Source: Candidatus Fukatsuia symbiotica (GTDB lineage: Bacteria; Pseudomonadota; Gammaproteobacteria; Enterobacterales; Enterobacteriaceae). From it: a stretch of DNA of 64,000 nt. Under the pieces are notes generated by a model. It was not told the origin of the DNA. It saw nothing but the letters and a program-made list of their open reading frames with translations, and searched no databases. The position numbers and the translations under genes were made by a program. The DNA lies in the NCBI RefSeq assembly GCF_003122425.1, contig NZ_CP021659.1:2356001-2420000 (forward strand). Direction: 5' to 3'. Positions 37,286-47,998 of the stretch are shown here, piece after piece. Position 1 is the stretch's first letter. Each line of letters begins with the position of its first letter.

Positions 37286-38302
37286 TTTATTTAACAGATC
37301 TCGGGTGTCTTCCCAACCGAGACAGGGATCAGTAACGGATTGCCCATATGCCAAGGGTTGTCCAGTGAGCATATTTTGAGTGCCTTCCACAAGGAAACTT
37401 TCGACCATGACACCAACGATAGCCGAAGAGCCTGAGCGGATCTGCTGATTAATGCTATCCGCCACATTTAATTGGTTACGGTGCATTTTTTGGCAATTGC
37501 CGTGACTGAAATCTACTACGAGATGTGGCGCGAGTTTAAATTTCTGCAAATGTTTGCAAACCGTTGCAATGTCTGCCTGATGATAGTTTGGCTTTTTTCC
37601 ACCACGCAGAACAATATGGCTATATGGATTGCCATGAGTTTGGTAGATGGTCATTTGACCCTGCTTGTCTGGCGAGAGGAATACATGGCTGGCTTGTGCG
37701 GCGCGGACGGCATCGATAGCAATATGAATATTGCCATCAGTACCGTTTTTAAAACCGACAGGGCAGGAAAGAGCGGAAGCCATTTCACGGTGGATCTGGC
37801 TTTCGCTGGTGCGAGCGCCAATCGCTGCCCAGCTAATCAGATCAGCAATATACTGTCCAGTCACCATGTCTAAAAATTCTGTCGCGGTTGGCAAACCGAG
37901 TTGATTGACAGCCAGCAAAAATTCTCGTGCTCGTTCGATACCTAAATTGACTTGATAACTGCCGTTGAGGAGTGGATCGGAAATCATACCCTTCCAGCCG
38001 ACGACGGTACGTGGTTTCTCAAAATAGGTACGCATGACGATTTCTAACCGTTTTTGATGTTGTTTCCGTAGCTGATTAAGTTGCTCTGCATAGTCGATAG
38101 CAGCGATGGGATCATGAATAGAGCAAGGACCCACCACGACTAACAGGCGACGATCTTCCCCTGTCAGAATATTCTCAATTCGTTTACGTGACAGCTCTAC
38201 GCTATTTGCGACACTGTCAGAAATCGGCAATTTGTTTGCTAGCTGTTGTGGCGTGATCAAACTGTCGATGCGCGCGGTCCGCAGTTCATCTGTTTTGGGC
38301 AT
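37232..38302 (-). CDS. aroH: DAHP synthase, Trp-sensitive isozyme type
   Basis: Condenses phosphoenolpyruvate and erythrose-4-phosphate, the entry to aromatic synthesis. The 356 residues fit the class I family: VVGPCSIHD, RTYFEKPRTVVGWKG, GARTSESQIHREMASALSCPVGFKNGTDG, VDFSHGNCQK. The N-terminus (TDELRTARIDSLITP) matches E. coli AroH more closely than AroF or AroG. It extends about eight residues at the C-terminus beyond E. coli AroH, through the overlap with the preceding gene. I see no clear trp operator in the upstream gap. Confidence 0.92.
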   Translation of the reverse strand: MPKTDELRTARIDSLITPQQLANKLPISDSVANSVELSRKRIENILTGEDRRLLVVVGPCSIHDPIAAIDYAEQLNQLRKQHQKRLEIVMRTYFEKPRTVVGWKGMISDPLLNGSYQVNLGIERAREFLLAVNQLGLPTATEFLDMVTGQYIADLISWAAIGARTSESQIHREMASALSCPVGFKNGTDGNIHIAIDAVRAAQASHVFLSPDKQGQMTIYQTHGNPYSHIVLRGGKKPNYHQADIATVCKHLQKFKLAPHLVVDFSHGNCQKMHRNQLNVADSINQQIRSGSSAIVGVMVESFLVEGTQNMLTGQPLAYGQSVTDPCLGWEDTRDLLNKLADAVTARFTLSDFIKE

Positions 38303-38367
38303 GATGGCTCTCTAACAGGTTTTTCTCTATGGTTATGTATCTAAGAGTGATGTGGTGTGGATCACAA

Positions 38368-38510
38368 CAGACTTCTTGCAAAACCTACTGCATGATGTGA
38401 ATGTGGCGTCACACGGTGCTCGCAGTCCTCATGTATTCTATACACTGAGGTTGCTGTGCGCCGGGGAGCCTTGACTTCACATAACGAACGACGGTTTTGC
38501 AAGAAGTCTA
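38368..38510. repeat. Repeat element A, complete copy (143 bp)
   Basis: Starts CAGACTTCTTGCAAAACC (first base changed) and ends in the reverse complement of TAGACTTCTTGCAAAACC. The body is very close to the copy at 13747, including GACTTCACATAACGAACGACGG. Confidence 0.9.
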
Positions 38511-38539
38511 GTAAAGCAAAATGAAAGAAAGTACTTAAT

Positions 38540-38706
38540 AACCTGTTCGAAATCTCTTGTGCTCTCCGTTTTTTGATCAAGTCATTCGTCAAAAACATGC
38601 TCAAAATGCCCACTTACTCCTTTTCGTTGTATACAAAGAGTCACTGTACTTTCTCGCTCATTTTCTCCTCTTCATGAGTACAGTGAAAAAGATTTGGAAC
38701 AGGCTC
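38540..38706. repeat. Repeat element B, complete copy (about 167 bp)
   Basis: Outer ends AACCTGTTCGAAATCTCTTG and, inverted, GATTTGGAACAGGCT. The body holds TTGATCAAGTCATTCGTCAAAAACATGCTCA and TTTTCGTTGTATACAAAGAGTCACTG, the inverse of the copies at 13476 and 44796. No coding capacity. Confidence 0.85.
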
Positions 38707-38807
38707 CAAGATAAATCGCCGTTAGTTTACCATCCAACTTGCCTACAAAGTAAGTAGTAGTCATGGTGACTAACGATTTTACTCATCTGACCAGTTTGCA
38801 GGCTGAC

Positions 38808-39377
38808 TTAGTCCTTAAATGGGATCACGAGTTGGCCGGGTTTTATTTCCAGTCCTTTAGCCAATTTTTGGGCGAGCATTTCAACGATACTGTTATCTGC
38901 ATTTAGCACATAAGCGGGGTATTGATTAAAATAGGATTTTAGCGATTGATTGAGATAAGGGGTTAACATCTTCATCACGGCGTCCATTTCTTCCGGTTTG
39001 ACGGTGTAATCAGTTAGCGCCAAATCTTTGAGAAAAATGGCGCCTTTGTCGCGATCAAATTGAGGTTTAGCTATCAGCGTCAAAGTGATATCCGCATTTT
39101 GCAGCCCTAAAAGTGAAGTGATAGCCACTTTGGCATTGCCGGTTAGCTGGATTTTATCTGATACAGTGCGACCGATCTGACTTTGTAGTTGGCTTAGGGT
39201 GATTTGCGCATCGACCAGACCCGGAATGCCAATTTTTTTTTCATAATTATTATGCTGTTGCAGGTATTTATTGATTTCCTGCTCACTGATACTGTATTGC
39301 ATGAGTGGCTTGCACGCGGTGATTGTCCACACCACTGTCAGCATAATGACTACGTAAAGCCATCTGTTTATCATCAT
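38808..39377 (-). CDS. yceB: Lipoprotein of the YceB family (DUF1439)
   Basis: A predicted lipoprotein of 189 residues. A hydrophobic signal (LYVVIMLTVVW) ends in the lipobox TITAC, which would make the Cys near residue 22 the lipidated residue. The DUF1439 body follows (YSISEQEINKYL, GLQNADITLTL, MLTPYLNQSLKSYF). Molecular function is not known. In E. coli yceB follows pyrC; here it is near aroH and murJ. Confidence 0.88.
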   Translation of the reverse strand: MMINRWLYVVIMLTVVWTITACKPLMQYSISEQEINKYLQQHNNYEKKIGIPGLVDAQITLSQLQSQIGRTVSDKIQLTGNAKVAITSLLGLQNADITLTLIAKPQFDRDKGAIFLKDLALTDYTVKPEEMDAVMKMLTPYLNQSLKSYFNQYPAYVLNADNSIVEMLAQKLAKGLEIKPGQLVIPFKD

Positions 39378-39529
39378 CTCAACCCTATTAAAAAATATAT
39401 CTGGCTAATAATAGCGGCTAGACTGCTGTTTTCGCCATAACATATCCAATTTTTATACAAATGATTTTCATTTTATCACGATTGATTATCTAATAGAGTT
39501 GTGATTAATTACACTAAATAGAAGAAAAT

Positions 39530-41068
39530 ATGAATTTATTGAAGTCATTGGCAGCCGTTAGTTCTATGACCCTGTTCTCACGTGTATTGGGTTTTGCTCG
39601 TGATGCCGTCATAGCGCGGGTATTTGGTGCAGGTATGGCCACGGATGCATTTTTTGTCGCATTTAAATTACCTAATTTATTACGCCGTATTTTCGCCGAA
39701 GGTGCCTTTTCGCAGGCTTTTGTGCCTCTCTTGGCTGAATATAAAAACCAGCAAGGAGAGGAGGCAACACGTACTTTTGTGGCTTATGTCGCTGGATTAT
39801 TAACTTTAGTGTTGGTTGTGGTTACACTGCTGGGTATGTTAGCAGCACCTTGGATTATTTTTATTACTGCCCCTGGGTTTGTCGATACGGCGGATAAATT
39901 TGCATTGACCTCTTCGTTGTTACGTATTACTTTTCCTTATATCTTATTGATTTCTCTTTCCTCATTGGTTGCCGCCATTTTAAATACTTGGAACCGTTTT
40001 TCTATCCCAGCCTTTGCCCCTAGTTTTTTGAATATCAGTATGATTGGTTTTGCCTTGTTTGCCGCTCCTTATTTTGATCCACCGGTTTTAGTGTTGGCAT
40101 GGGCAGTAGTATTAGGCGGCGTACTGCAATTAGGCTATCAGTTACCCTATTTGAAAAAAGTGGGGATGTTGGTTTTACCGCGGTTAGATCTACGTAATAC
40201 CGGTGTTTGGCGGGTAATGAGGCAAATGGTGCCGGCTATCTTCGGTGTTTCTGTTAGCCAGATTTCGTTGATCATCAATACCATTTTTGCTTCTTTTTTG
40301 GTTTCTGGCTCGGTTTCTTGGATGTATTACGCTGACCGTTTGATGGAGTTTCCAGCAGGTGTATTAGGTGTAGCATTAGGCACTATTTTGTTGCCTGCGT
40401 TAGCTAAAAGTTTTTCTACCGGCAATGATGATGAATATTCCCGTTTGATGGATTGGGGATTACGGCTCTGTTTTTTGCTAGCGCTGCCCAGTGCCCTTGC
40501 CTTGGGGATCATCGCTAAACCTCTCACGGTGGCATTATTCCAGTACGGTAACTTTAGCGCGTTTGATGCGTTGATGACCCAACACGCGTTGGTGGCTTAT
40601 TCTGTGGGTTTGATGGGATTGATTGTAGTAAAGGTACTGGCACCGGGATTTTATTCACGGCAGGATATTAAAACACCGGTCAAAATCGCTGTGATCACCT
40701 TGATTATGACGCAGATAATGAATTTGATTTTTATTACACCCTTACAACATGCCGGGTTGTCGTTGTCTATTGGGTTGGGAGCGTGCTTAAATGCCAGCTT
40801 ATTGTATTGGCAATTACGTAAACAAAAGATTTTTCATCCACAACCTGGTTGGTTGCTATTTCTAGGCAAATTGTTGGTCGCAGTATTGATCATGTGTGCG
40901 GTGTTGCTAACAGTATTAGGGTTAATGCCGCCTTGGGATAGCGGCGGCATGGTGTATCGGTTATTGCGTTTGTCCGCAGTGGTGCTAGTGGGCGCGGGAT
41001 CGTATTTTGCCGTGTTGGGATTGTTAGGCTTTAGGCTGCGTGATTTTATGGGTTCACGGTCTTTCTAA
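39530..41068 (+). CDS. murJ: Lipid II flippase MurJ
   Basis: Moves lipid II across the inner membrane for peptidoglycan synthesis. The 512 residues (E. coli 511) form 14 predicted membrane helices. Conserved family segments are seen: [50 protein letters not shown], the cavity Arg and Asp region in [28 protein letters not shown], and [18 protein letters not shown]. It is convergent with argS with only one base between them. Confidence 0.97.
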   Translation: MNLLKSLAAVSSMTLFSRVLGFARDAVIARVFGAGMATDAFFVAFKLPNLLRRIFAEGAFSQAFVPLLAEYKNQQGEEATRTFVAYVAGLLTLVLVVVTLLGMLAAPWIIFITAPGFVDTADKFALTSSLLRITFPYILLISLSSLVAAILNTWNRFSIPAFAPSFLNISMIGFALFAAPYFDPPVLVLAWAVVLGGVLQLGYQLPYLKKVGMLVLPRLDLRNTGVWRVMRQMVPAIFGVSVSQISLIINTIFASFLVSGSVSWMYYADRLMEFPAGVLGVALGTILLPALAKSFSTGNDDEYSRLMDWGLRLCFLLALPSALALGIIAKPLTVALFQYGNFSAFDALMTQHALVAYSVGLMGLIVVKVLAPGFYSRQDIKTPVKIAVITLIMTQIMNLIFITPLQHAGLSLSIGLGACLNASLLYWQLRKQKIFHPQPGWLLFLGKLLVAVLIMCAVLLTVLGLMPPWDSGGMVYRLLRLSAVVLVGAGSYFAVLGLLGFRLRDFMGSRSF

Positions 41069-41069
41069 A

Positions 41070-42803
41070 TTACATCCGCTCTACTGTCTGGATCCCTAAG
41101 GTATCTAAACCTTGTTTTAGTATTTTAGCCGTGAGTAATGCGAGTTTGAGGCGACTGTGGCGTGTTTGTTCACTGGTGGCATTTAAAATCGGACAGTGTT
41201 CATAGAAACTGGAAAATAAAACAGCGAGATCATACAAATAAGCACACATAACATGTGGTGTGCCATCACGTGCCACTGTGGTAATGGTTTCTTCAAATTG
41301 TAATAAACGTGTTGCCAGTGTCGCTTCGCGATCTTCACTGATGATGAGGGGCACTGTAAGGCTAGTTTCATCGATTGCGGCACGTTTAAATATGGAAACG
41401 ACGCGGCTATAAGCATATTGCATATAAGGTGCGGTATTACCATCGAAAGTGAGCATATTATCCCAGTCGAAAATATAGTCAGTAGTGCGGTTTTTAGATA
41501 AATCGGCGTATTTCACTGCCCCGATACCGACGGTGTTGACCAGTTGTTTTAATTCTTCGGCGGGCATCTCCGGATTTTTTTCGCGGATCAGGTTATCCGC
41601 CCGTTCAATAGCTTCATCCAAGAGATCGGCCAGCTTAACGGTACCGCCAGTGCGGGTTTTAAAGGGTTTTCCGTCTTTACCTAACATCATTCCAAACATA
41701 TGATGTTCCAGTGACACTGACTCTGGTACATAACCGGCTTTGCGCGCGATGCTCCAGGTTTGTGTCAGATGCTGATGTTGACGGGAGTCAGTGTAATAGA
41801 GGATCCGATCAGCACCGAGAGTTTGGCAACGGTATTTAGCACAGGCAATATCAGAGGTGGTATAAAGATAGCCACCGTCTTTTTTCTGGACGATAACGGC
41901 CGTCGGTTCACCTGCCTTATTTTTGTATTCGTCGAAAAATACCACGGTCGCGCCTGCACTTTCTACCGCTAGCCCTTGGGCTTTCAAATCCGCGACTATA
42001 CCCGGTAGCATCGGGTTATACAGGCTCTCGCCCATGATGTCGTCTTTGGTTAGAGTGACATGCAAACGATCATAAGAAATCTGATTTTGTGTCATGGTAA
42101 TGTCAACCAGCTGACGCCACATTTTACGGCACTGTTCGTCACCCGCCTGTAATTTCACCACATAAGCGCGCGAGCGTTGCGCAAATTCTTCATCTTCGTC
42201 GTAGTTTTTTTTTGCGGCGCGGTAAAATGCTTCCAGATCCGATAACGCCATATTACTAGGGTTATCATGCTGCATTTTTTCTAGATAGGCGATCAACATG
42301 CCAAACTGAGTACCCCAGTCGCCCACGTGGTTGGCGCGAATGACGTTATGACCGAGAAAGGTCAAGGTACGGGCGATGGCATCACCGATGATGGTAGAAC
42401 GTAGATGACCGACGTGCATTTCTTTGGCTACGTTAGGGGCTGAGTAATCGATAACCACGGTTTGGGGTGATACTGGGGTGATACCCAGTTTTTTAGGTGC
42501 TATCAATATTTGGTCAATCTGTGTCGCTAACCACTGACGATCAAGAAAAATATTGATAAAACCCGGGCCTGCTATTTCTATTTTGCGGGCGATACCTTTA
42601 AGGTCTAGAAAATCAACGACTTTTCCCGCTAATTGGCGTGGCGGTATAGCTAACATTTTGGCAACGGACATCACACCATTAGCCTGATAATCGCCAAACT
42701 GTGGCTTGGCTGATTGGCGGACCTGAGCATCGCTATCTGTGGGCGCACCCGCCGTGATCAGCGCCTTGCCGATTTTATCTGAGAGAAGAGCCTGAATATT
42801 CAC
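41070..42803 (-). CDS. argS: Arginyl-tRNA synthetase
   Basis: Charges tRNA-Arg. The 577 residues equal the E. coli length. An N-terminal Add1 domain is followed by the class I signature HIGH variant in [21 protein letters not shown], a Rossmann core, and a KMSKS-equivalent loop [12 protein letters not shown]-terminal DALR anticodon domain ends [13 protein letters not shown]. Confidence 0.97.
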   Translation of the reverse strand: MNIQALLSDKIGKALITAGAPTDSDAQVRQSAKPQFGDYQANGVMSVAKMLAIPPRQLAGKVVDFLDLKGIARKIEIAGPGFINIFLDRQWLATQIDQILIAPKKLGITPVSPQTVVIDYSAPNVAKEMHVGHLRSTIIGDAIARTLTFLGHNVIRANHVGDWGTQFGMLIAYLEKMQHDNPSNMALSDLEAFYRAAKKNYDEDEEFAQRSRAYVVKLQAGDEQCRKMWRQLVDITMTQNQISYDRLHVTLTKDDIMGESLYNPMLPGIVADLKAQGLAVESAGATVVFFDEYKNKAGEPTAVIVQKKDGGYLYTTSDIACAKYRCQTLGADRILYYTDSRQHQHLTQTWSIARKAGYVPESVSLEHHMFGMMLGKDGKPFKTRTGGTVKLADLLDEAIERADNLIREKNPEMPAEELKQLVNTVGIGAVKYADLSKNRTTDYIFDWDNMLTFDGNTAPYMQYAYSRVVSIFKRAAIDETSLTVPLIISEDREATLATRLLQFEETITTVARDGTPHVMCAYLYDLAVLFSSFYEHCPILNATSEQTRHSRLKLALLTAKILKQGLDTLGIQTVERM

Positions 42804-42910
42804 CGAGTTACCTTAATCTAAAAGTTTGCACGGCAATACTAACATTTAGCATAGGGTTGCAGAAATAAAACATTTCCCTTATGTAGATTTGAATGTACAT
42901 CCCTCTGTTG

Positions 42911-44638
42911 TTATGCTTTGTTAGCAACGATCTTGACCCCCACTTTACTAACACGTTCGGCATCCATTTCAGCAATGGTCCAGGTTAAGCCATCCCATTC
43001 AATTTGGTCGCCAATAACGGGTTTGCCGCCTAATAGATGAATCACAAATTGTCCCAAGGTTTGCTGGTTATCCGCGCCTTCTTCCAAATTTAAACCATAA
43101 ATATTTGAAATGTCTTCAAGTTTAGCATCTGCCTCTAAAATGAAATCGCCGAAAAAGCGTTCATCAAGCTGAATACTCGGTGTTTGGCTAAAAAGTTTAC
43201 CTAAGGCAGGTAAATCATGTTCGTGACCGATAACGCATAAAATATCGCCCTCTTTTAAACGGGTTTTACCTGTTGGATGTAGCAGATCTTTACCACGGAA
43301 AAGTGCCGCAATACGAGTTTTCTTTGGCATTTCCAAATCACGCAGTGCGGCCCCGATGCACCATTTATCGGAACTAAGTTGATAAATGAATTGTTCCCAT
43401 TGATTGTTAATATCAATGTCAAGGCCGACTCGTGAAACAGGGGCCAAGGGTGGAGGCACTACCAGCTTGGTTTTGCGGGCGGCAAACGATAAGGTAGTGC
43501 CTTGTAGCAACAAGGAGACTAGCACCACGAAAAAGGCGACATTAAAAAATAAATGCGCATTGGCTAATCCAGCCATCATAGGAAAGACGGCTAAAATGAC
43601 GGGTACTGCACCCCGTAATCCAACCCATGAGATAAAGAGACGTTCACGGAGATTAAAACTGCGAAATGGCAATAATCCGACTAAAACTGAAACTGGGCGG
43701 GCAAACAGGATCATCCACAGTGAAAGTGCCAAAGCAGGGAGAGTGATGAGGAACAGTTCACTCGGATTAAGAAGTAGACCCAATACTAAAAACATGCCTA
43801 TTTGACTCAGCCAAGCCAGCCCGTCGAAAGTTTGTAGTATTCCAGAGCGATTGCGTATTGGACGATTACCGAGTGTCAATCCACAAAGATAGACTGCGAG
43901 GATCCCGCTGCCATTCATCGCTGTTGTCAAAGCAAAAATTGTAATCCCACCACTGACCGCCAGCAGAGGATAAAGGCCGTTAGCCAGCTGCATACGGTTG
44001 ATCAGTGATAACAATAAAAAACCGCCGCTAAGCCCTATCAGGATACCTAAACCAAATTGTTGCAATAAATGAACTAAAAACATCCAACTTAAGTGACTAT
44101 CCCCGGCAGAAATCATGGAGATCAAAGTAATAGTCAGAAAAACAGCCATCGGATCGTTACTGCCGGATTCGATCTCCAGGGTAGCGCTCACCCGTTCATT
44201 AAGCCCTTTACCACCTAACAAAGAAAATACTGCTGCTGCATCTGTGGAGCCAATAATAGCGCCAATTAATAACCCTTGAATAATGTCTAAATCGAACAAC
44301 CAAGCGGCGAACCATCCAGTTAACCCCGCAGTAATTACCACGCCTACGGTGGCCAGTGATAGCGCCGGCCACAATGCGACACGAAATGATGATGCTCTCG
44401 TGCGCATACCACCATCAAGCAGGATCACCGCCAATGCAAGATTACTTACCAAATAAGCAAGAGAGTAATTATCGAATGGGATGCCTCCAATACCATCACC
44501 GCCTGCCAACATACCGATGGCAAGGAAAATAACCAAAATGGGGATCCCTAAACGGGATGATAATGAGCTGAGTAAAATACTCGCTCCCACTAATGCTGCG
44601 CCGATCAAAAAGAGGTTGTTGATAGTGATGGCGTCCAA
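42911..44638 (-). CDS. cvrA: Potassium/proton antiporter of the CPA1 family (CvrA/NhaP2)
   Basis: An inner-membrane antiporter implicated in potassium and volume control. The 575 residues (E. coli 578) hold about 12 membrane helices with the CPA ion-binding segments ([30 protein letters not shown]). A cytosolic TrkA-C domain follows ([23 protein letters not shown]), then a CorC/HlyC-like C-terminal domain. The upstream gap leads into element B and the lpxL relic. Confidence 0.95.
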   Translation of the reverse strand: MDAITINNLFLIGAALVGASILLSSLSSRLGIPILVIFLAIGMLAGGDGIGGIPFDNYSLAYLVSNLALAVILLDGGMRTRASSFRVALWPALSLATVGVVITAGLTGWFAAWLFDLDIIQGLLIGAIIGSTDAAAVFSLLGGKGLNERVSATLEIESGSNDPMAVFLTITLISMISAGDSHLSWMFLVHLLQQFGLGILIGLSGGFLLLSLINRMQLANGLYPLLAVSGGITIFALTTAMNGSGILAVYLCGLTLGNRPIRNRSGILQTFDGLAWLSQIGMFLVLGLLLNPSELFLITLPALALSLWMILFARPVSVLVGLLPFRSFNLRERLFISWVGLRGAVPVILAVFPMMAGLANAHLFFNVAFFVVLVSLLLQGTTLSFAARKTKLVVPPPLAPVSRVGLDIDINNQWEQFIYQLSSDKWCIGAALRDLEMPKKTRIAALFRGKDLLHPTGKTRLKEGDILCVIGHEHDLPALGKLFSQTPSIQLDERFFGDFILEADAKLEDISNIYGLNLEEGADNQQTLGQFVIHLLGGKPVIGDQIEWDGLTWTIAEMDAERVSKVGVKIVANKA

Positions 44639-44965
44639 AGTGGGCGGTCTCCTAATTTGATAGAGGATTACTGAAAGCGGTTACTAGTACACAGCATGAG
44701 TTAAGATTATACACGGAAACGTGTAAATAAAGGTTAAAGCAAATACTTAATTCAAGTGTTTCAATTAATATTTGTCATTGATTATATGTATTTATAACCT
44801 GTTCCAAATATTTTTCGCTGTGCTTAGAAGAGGAAAAAATGGGCGAAAAAGCGTAGTTACCCTTTGTATGAAACAAAAGAGAGTCAATGAGCATGTTGAG
44901 TGCATTTTTGACGAATGACTTGACCAAAACACGGCGAGCACAAGAGATTTCGAACAGGTTCTTAA
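44639..44965. other. Gap between cvrA and lpxL
   Basis: About 330 bases. The first half is AT-rich and should hold the cvrA promoter; the second half is a full repeat element B (44796-44960). Confidence 0.6.
44796..44960. repeat. Repeat element B, complete copy (165 bp)
   Basis: Outer ends AACCTGTTCCAAATA and, on the other strand, AACCTGTTCGAAATCTCTTG. Body with GAGTCAATGAGCATGTTGAG and TTTTTGACGAATGACTTGACC as in the copy at 13476. It ends five bases before the lpxL stop. Confidence 0.88.
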
Positions 44966-45411
44966 TCAGTTATATAGTGAAGGTTGTCCCTCTGGACGTG
45001 TTTTAAAACGCCGATGTAGCCACATATACTGATCGGAAGCACTGGTAATTTCTTTCTCTACCACTTTATTCATAAAGGCTGCCGCTTCGATTTCGTTGTC
45101 CAGCGGAAAATTTTCGACCATCGGTTGTATAACAATGTGATAGCCTTTGCCGTTTGCTAGTCGATGGGGGGTAAAGGGGATGACATTCGCTTTACCCATA
45201 CGTATTAGCAAGTAACTGCCGGTGGTCGTCGCTGTCTGATCAACGGCAAAGAAAGGGACAAATACTCCGCAAACAATAGTGCAAACTTTCGCGTAAGCTG
45301 GGGCCTGCGTTTTCACCGGCGCTGCCTCAAGTCTGGTCATCCGGATGGGAGCATCACTGAGTTTTCCCTCGTTATTGAGACTGATAACGGCACACGGAGT
45401 GACCCTCAGCA

Positions 45412-45606
45412 ATGAAACCGAAGCCATTTTCACAACACGTACGTATCACTTTCGAGCCCAGCCGGTTTTCTGACGACCAGCTGACGGATGTTTATGAACA
45501 GCTGACTCCCGTTAACCACCACGTGCTTACCCCTCACGACCAGGCCCGGGCCAAACCTCACCGGGCTCCTGCCCGCTCAACCGCTAGACGGAGCAAAATG
45601 TTATGA
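45412..45606 (+). CDS. Small protein encoded ahead of the recombinase
   Basis: A 64-residue basic protein (MKPKPFSQHVRITFEPSRFS...[10 protein letters not shown]) whose stop overlaps the recombinase start (ATGA). The overlap suggests translational coupling, so it is likely real and perhaps a directionality or accessory factor. No known family is recognised. Confidence 0.6.
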   Translation: MKPKPFSQHVRITFEPSRFSDDQLTDVYEQLTPVNHHVLTPHDQARAKPHRAPARSTARRSKML

Positions 45607-47262
45607 ACAAGGCACTGGTCGCACTCTACGCCCGCGTTTCTTCCGGGCAACAGGTAAAAAATGGCACCATCGGCAGTCAGCTTGCAGCAATCAAGGACCG
45701 CATCCGTGAGGACGGCCACGTGTTGCCTGACGCCATGCTCTTTATCGATGATGGTGTCAGCGGTGCTACACTTATCCGCCCGCAACTAGAGCGCCTGAGG
45801 GACTACGCGGCGGCAGGCGATATTGAATGCCTGTACATCCTGTCGCCCGACAGGCTAGCCCGTAAATACGCCTATCAGGCTCTGCTGATGGAAGAGTTCA
45901 GCGCCTGCGGCGTGGAGGTTATCTTTATCTGTCACACCCCCGGCGACACGCCGGAAGACATGATGCTTCTGCAGATGCAGGGGATGTTTGCTGAATATGA
46001 GCGGGCAAAGATTATGGAGCGCAACCGGCGTGGTAAGCTTCACGGTGCACGCTGTGGTAATGTCGGTGTCCTTTCCGGTGCACCTTACGGTTATCGGTAT
46101 ATCCGCAGGCAGCCGGACGGGACACCCGCACAGTATATTGTCAACCTTCATGAAGCCTCCGTGGTCAGGAAGATATTTAGTTGGGCTGGCATAGAGCGCC
46201 TGAGTCTAGGCGGTGTGGTCAGACGTCTGGCTGAGAAAGGCATAGAAAGCGCCACCGGCAAACCCGGCTGGGACCGCAGTACGGTATGGGGCATGTTAAA
46301 GAACCCCGCTTACAAAGGACTTGCTGTGTTCGGAAAAACGAAAAACTGCGCCCCCCGTCCCCGGGTGAGAGCAGCGCGCAACAGTGCAGATATCCTCAAG
46401 AACGGTTATTCAGTAATACGAAGTAAGCCGGATGACGGCATCGGGATCCCTGTGCCTGCCATCATCAACAGCGCTCTTTTCTTGACGGTCAACGAACAGC
46501 TGGAAGAAAACCGCCGACATGCACGACAGGGGCGCCGGGGAGCCGCTTATCTCTTACAGGGGCTGACTGTGTGCGGCCACTGTCGCTATGCGTATTATGG
46601 CAAAAAAGTCAGTAAATCTGCGGCAAAAGGGGGGCGCAGTATTCTTATTACCACTGTACTGGGACGGATGCTTACCGCTTTGGGGCATTCGGGTGTGTGA
46701 CAATAAACAGGTCAGGACATCCATGCTGGATGAAACGGTCTGGGCACAGGTCATTGCGCTGCTGTCTGAGCCGGAACGGCTGAAAAAAGAATATGAGCAG
46801 CGTCTAACGCAGGCGTCAGAGCACAGTGGACAGACCGCAGATGCTGAGCGTCTGAAAAAGCAAGAAAATCAGCTAAACGTGGGGCGGTCCCGATTGATTG
46901 ATAGTTTTGCCGAAGGGCTGATTGGCAAAACAGACTTTGAACCACGGATCAGAGTGATGACGCTCAGGCTGGCGGAACTTGCGCGCCAGAGAGTGAAGGT
47001 GAAACAGGCCACAGAGAACCAGCATGAGTTGCTGCTACTGGTTAACCGGGTGGAGGATTTTGCTGCTGCGGTCACGGAACGCCTGAGTACGGACGATTTT
47101 CTGATGAAGCGAGAAATTCTGCGTGCGCTGGTGAAACGGATAGAAATTTATCGTGATGAAATTGTGGTGGTTTTTCGGGTGAATCCCGGGAATGATACCA
47201 GCCTGGAAGCAGGATCAGACAAAACATATGGCAGAAGTTTGCCAGATTGTTTGCGGAGTAAT
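45603..47262 (+). CDS. Large serine recombinase, two one-base frameshifts
   Basis: A serine recombinase of the large type. The N-terminal catalytic domain (about residues 1-150) has the nucleophile in [37 protein letters not shown] and [16 protein letters not shown] recombinase domain ([32 protein letters not shown]) and a zinc ribbon ([12 protein letters not shown]) follow. The frame breaks near 46629. One G added to the six-G run at 46629-46634 and one to the four-G run at 46682-46685 restore [38 protein letters not shown] and the coiled-coil region, about 554 residues. The frame has no stop inside the element and runs on into antisense lpxL to 47478. Confidence 0.85.
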
Positions 47263-47998
47263 TACGCTGCTGCGTGGGCCATAGTCGTGATCGGGAGCGT
47301 ACCAAATAATTTCTCCTTTTTTCAGGCTGCGAACCATGCCTTTGAGGTCTTTACGATCGAGCATGGCTTTATTGGAACGGGTACGTCCCCAAGTCTGCAT
47401 CCAGTCTATCGCTTTATTATCATGGGGACGGTAAACACCAATGCCCGGTGTATTGATACCAATAATACGGGCACCTAATTCCAGGGTCAGAAAGTGTAAA
47501 CCGATAAGTAATACCCCTGACCCTGTTCCCGTGCCCGTTGGATATGTTCTAAACCGCTAATACGACTCCAGCGTTTAATTCTCCAGTCTGGCCAGAACCA
47601 TGCCATACCCGTTTCAAACAGCCCCAGACCGACGGATGTGAAATTTTTTGCTACCAGTTGATCACGCTCAGCACGAGACATTTGAGGAAAGCACAGTTCC
47701 AGGTTTCGCTGCGCAATCTGTACTCTATGCCGCAAGAAGCGCATCGAAAGACGACCAAGAACAAATACCCAGGCGATAAATAATAGGGTACGGAAGTAGC
47801 ACTAATAAATAGAGAAGAGCGAATCCACACCAGGTGAGCCAATAACGCGGATGCAGCAGTGAACGATCAAAAGGAGGAGCTTGTATCATCTGTTTTCAAT
47901 ATCATAGTGGGTTACCAAGAGTACGTTAACTTGTTCTCAGGATAGCCATAAATCTGTTAGTATGCCGTTTTTGAACCTGTTCAACAGGAAAGTACGGT

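Larger units (their letters stand above)
38303..38807. other. Gap between aroH and yceB filled by repeats
   Basis: About 505 bases without a gene. It is almost wholly accounted for by a complete element A (38368-38510) and a complete element B (38540-38706), 29 bases apart. Confidence 0.7.
45263..47262. mobile_element. 2-kb serine-recombinase element inserted in lpxL
   Basis: A 15-bp perfect inverted repeat TACTCCGCAAACAAT marks both ends (45263-45277 and 47246-47260). Removing 2000 bases, counting TAC (rc GTA, the Val codon) once, restores lpxL exactly. The cargo is a short ORF and one large serine recombinase. The interior is GC-richer than the host genes, pointing to recent transfer. I do not recognise it as a named element. 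Confidence 0.85.
44966..47889 (-). pseudogene. lpxL: Lauroyl acyltransferase gene split by a recombinase element
   Basis: LpxL adds laurate to Kdo2-lipid IVA in lipid A synthesis. The 5' part (ATG at 47889) encodes [11 protein letters not shown]...[10 protein letters not shown], then [32 protein letters not shown], the catalytic-region [10 protein letters not shown] and [13 protein letters not shown]. The 3' part (45262-44966) resumes FVPFFAVDQTATTTG and ends MWLHRRFKTRPEGQPSLYN. A 2-kb element sits between the Val and Phe codons. Two frame changes also occur: one surplus G after YRL near 47785, and one missing G in the four-base run at 47514-47517. LpxL is intact in sequence but cannot be made as one chain unless the element leaves. 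Confidence 0.9.

Noticed and set aside
41060..41075. Terminator between the convergent murJ and argS
   Set aside because: There is one base between the two stop codons, and no hairpin with a U-run was seen within the gene ends.
45558..45785. Minus-strand frames inside the recombinase
   Set aside because: Shadows of a GC-rich gene on the other strand.
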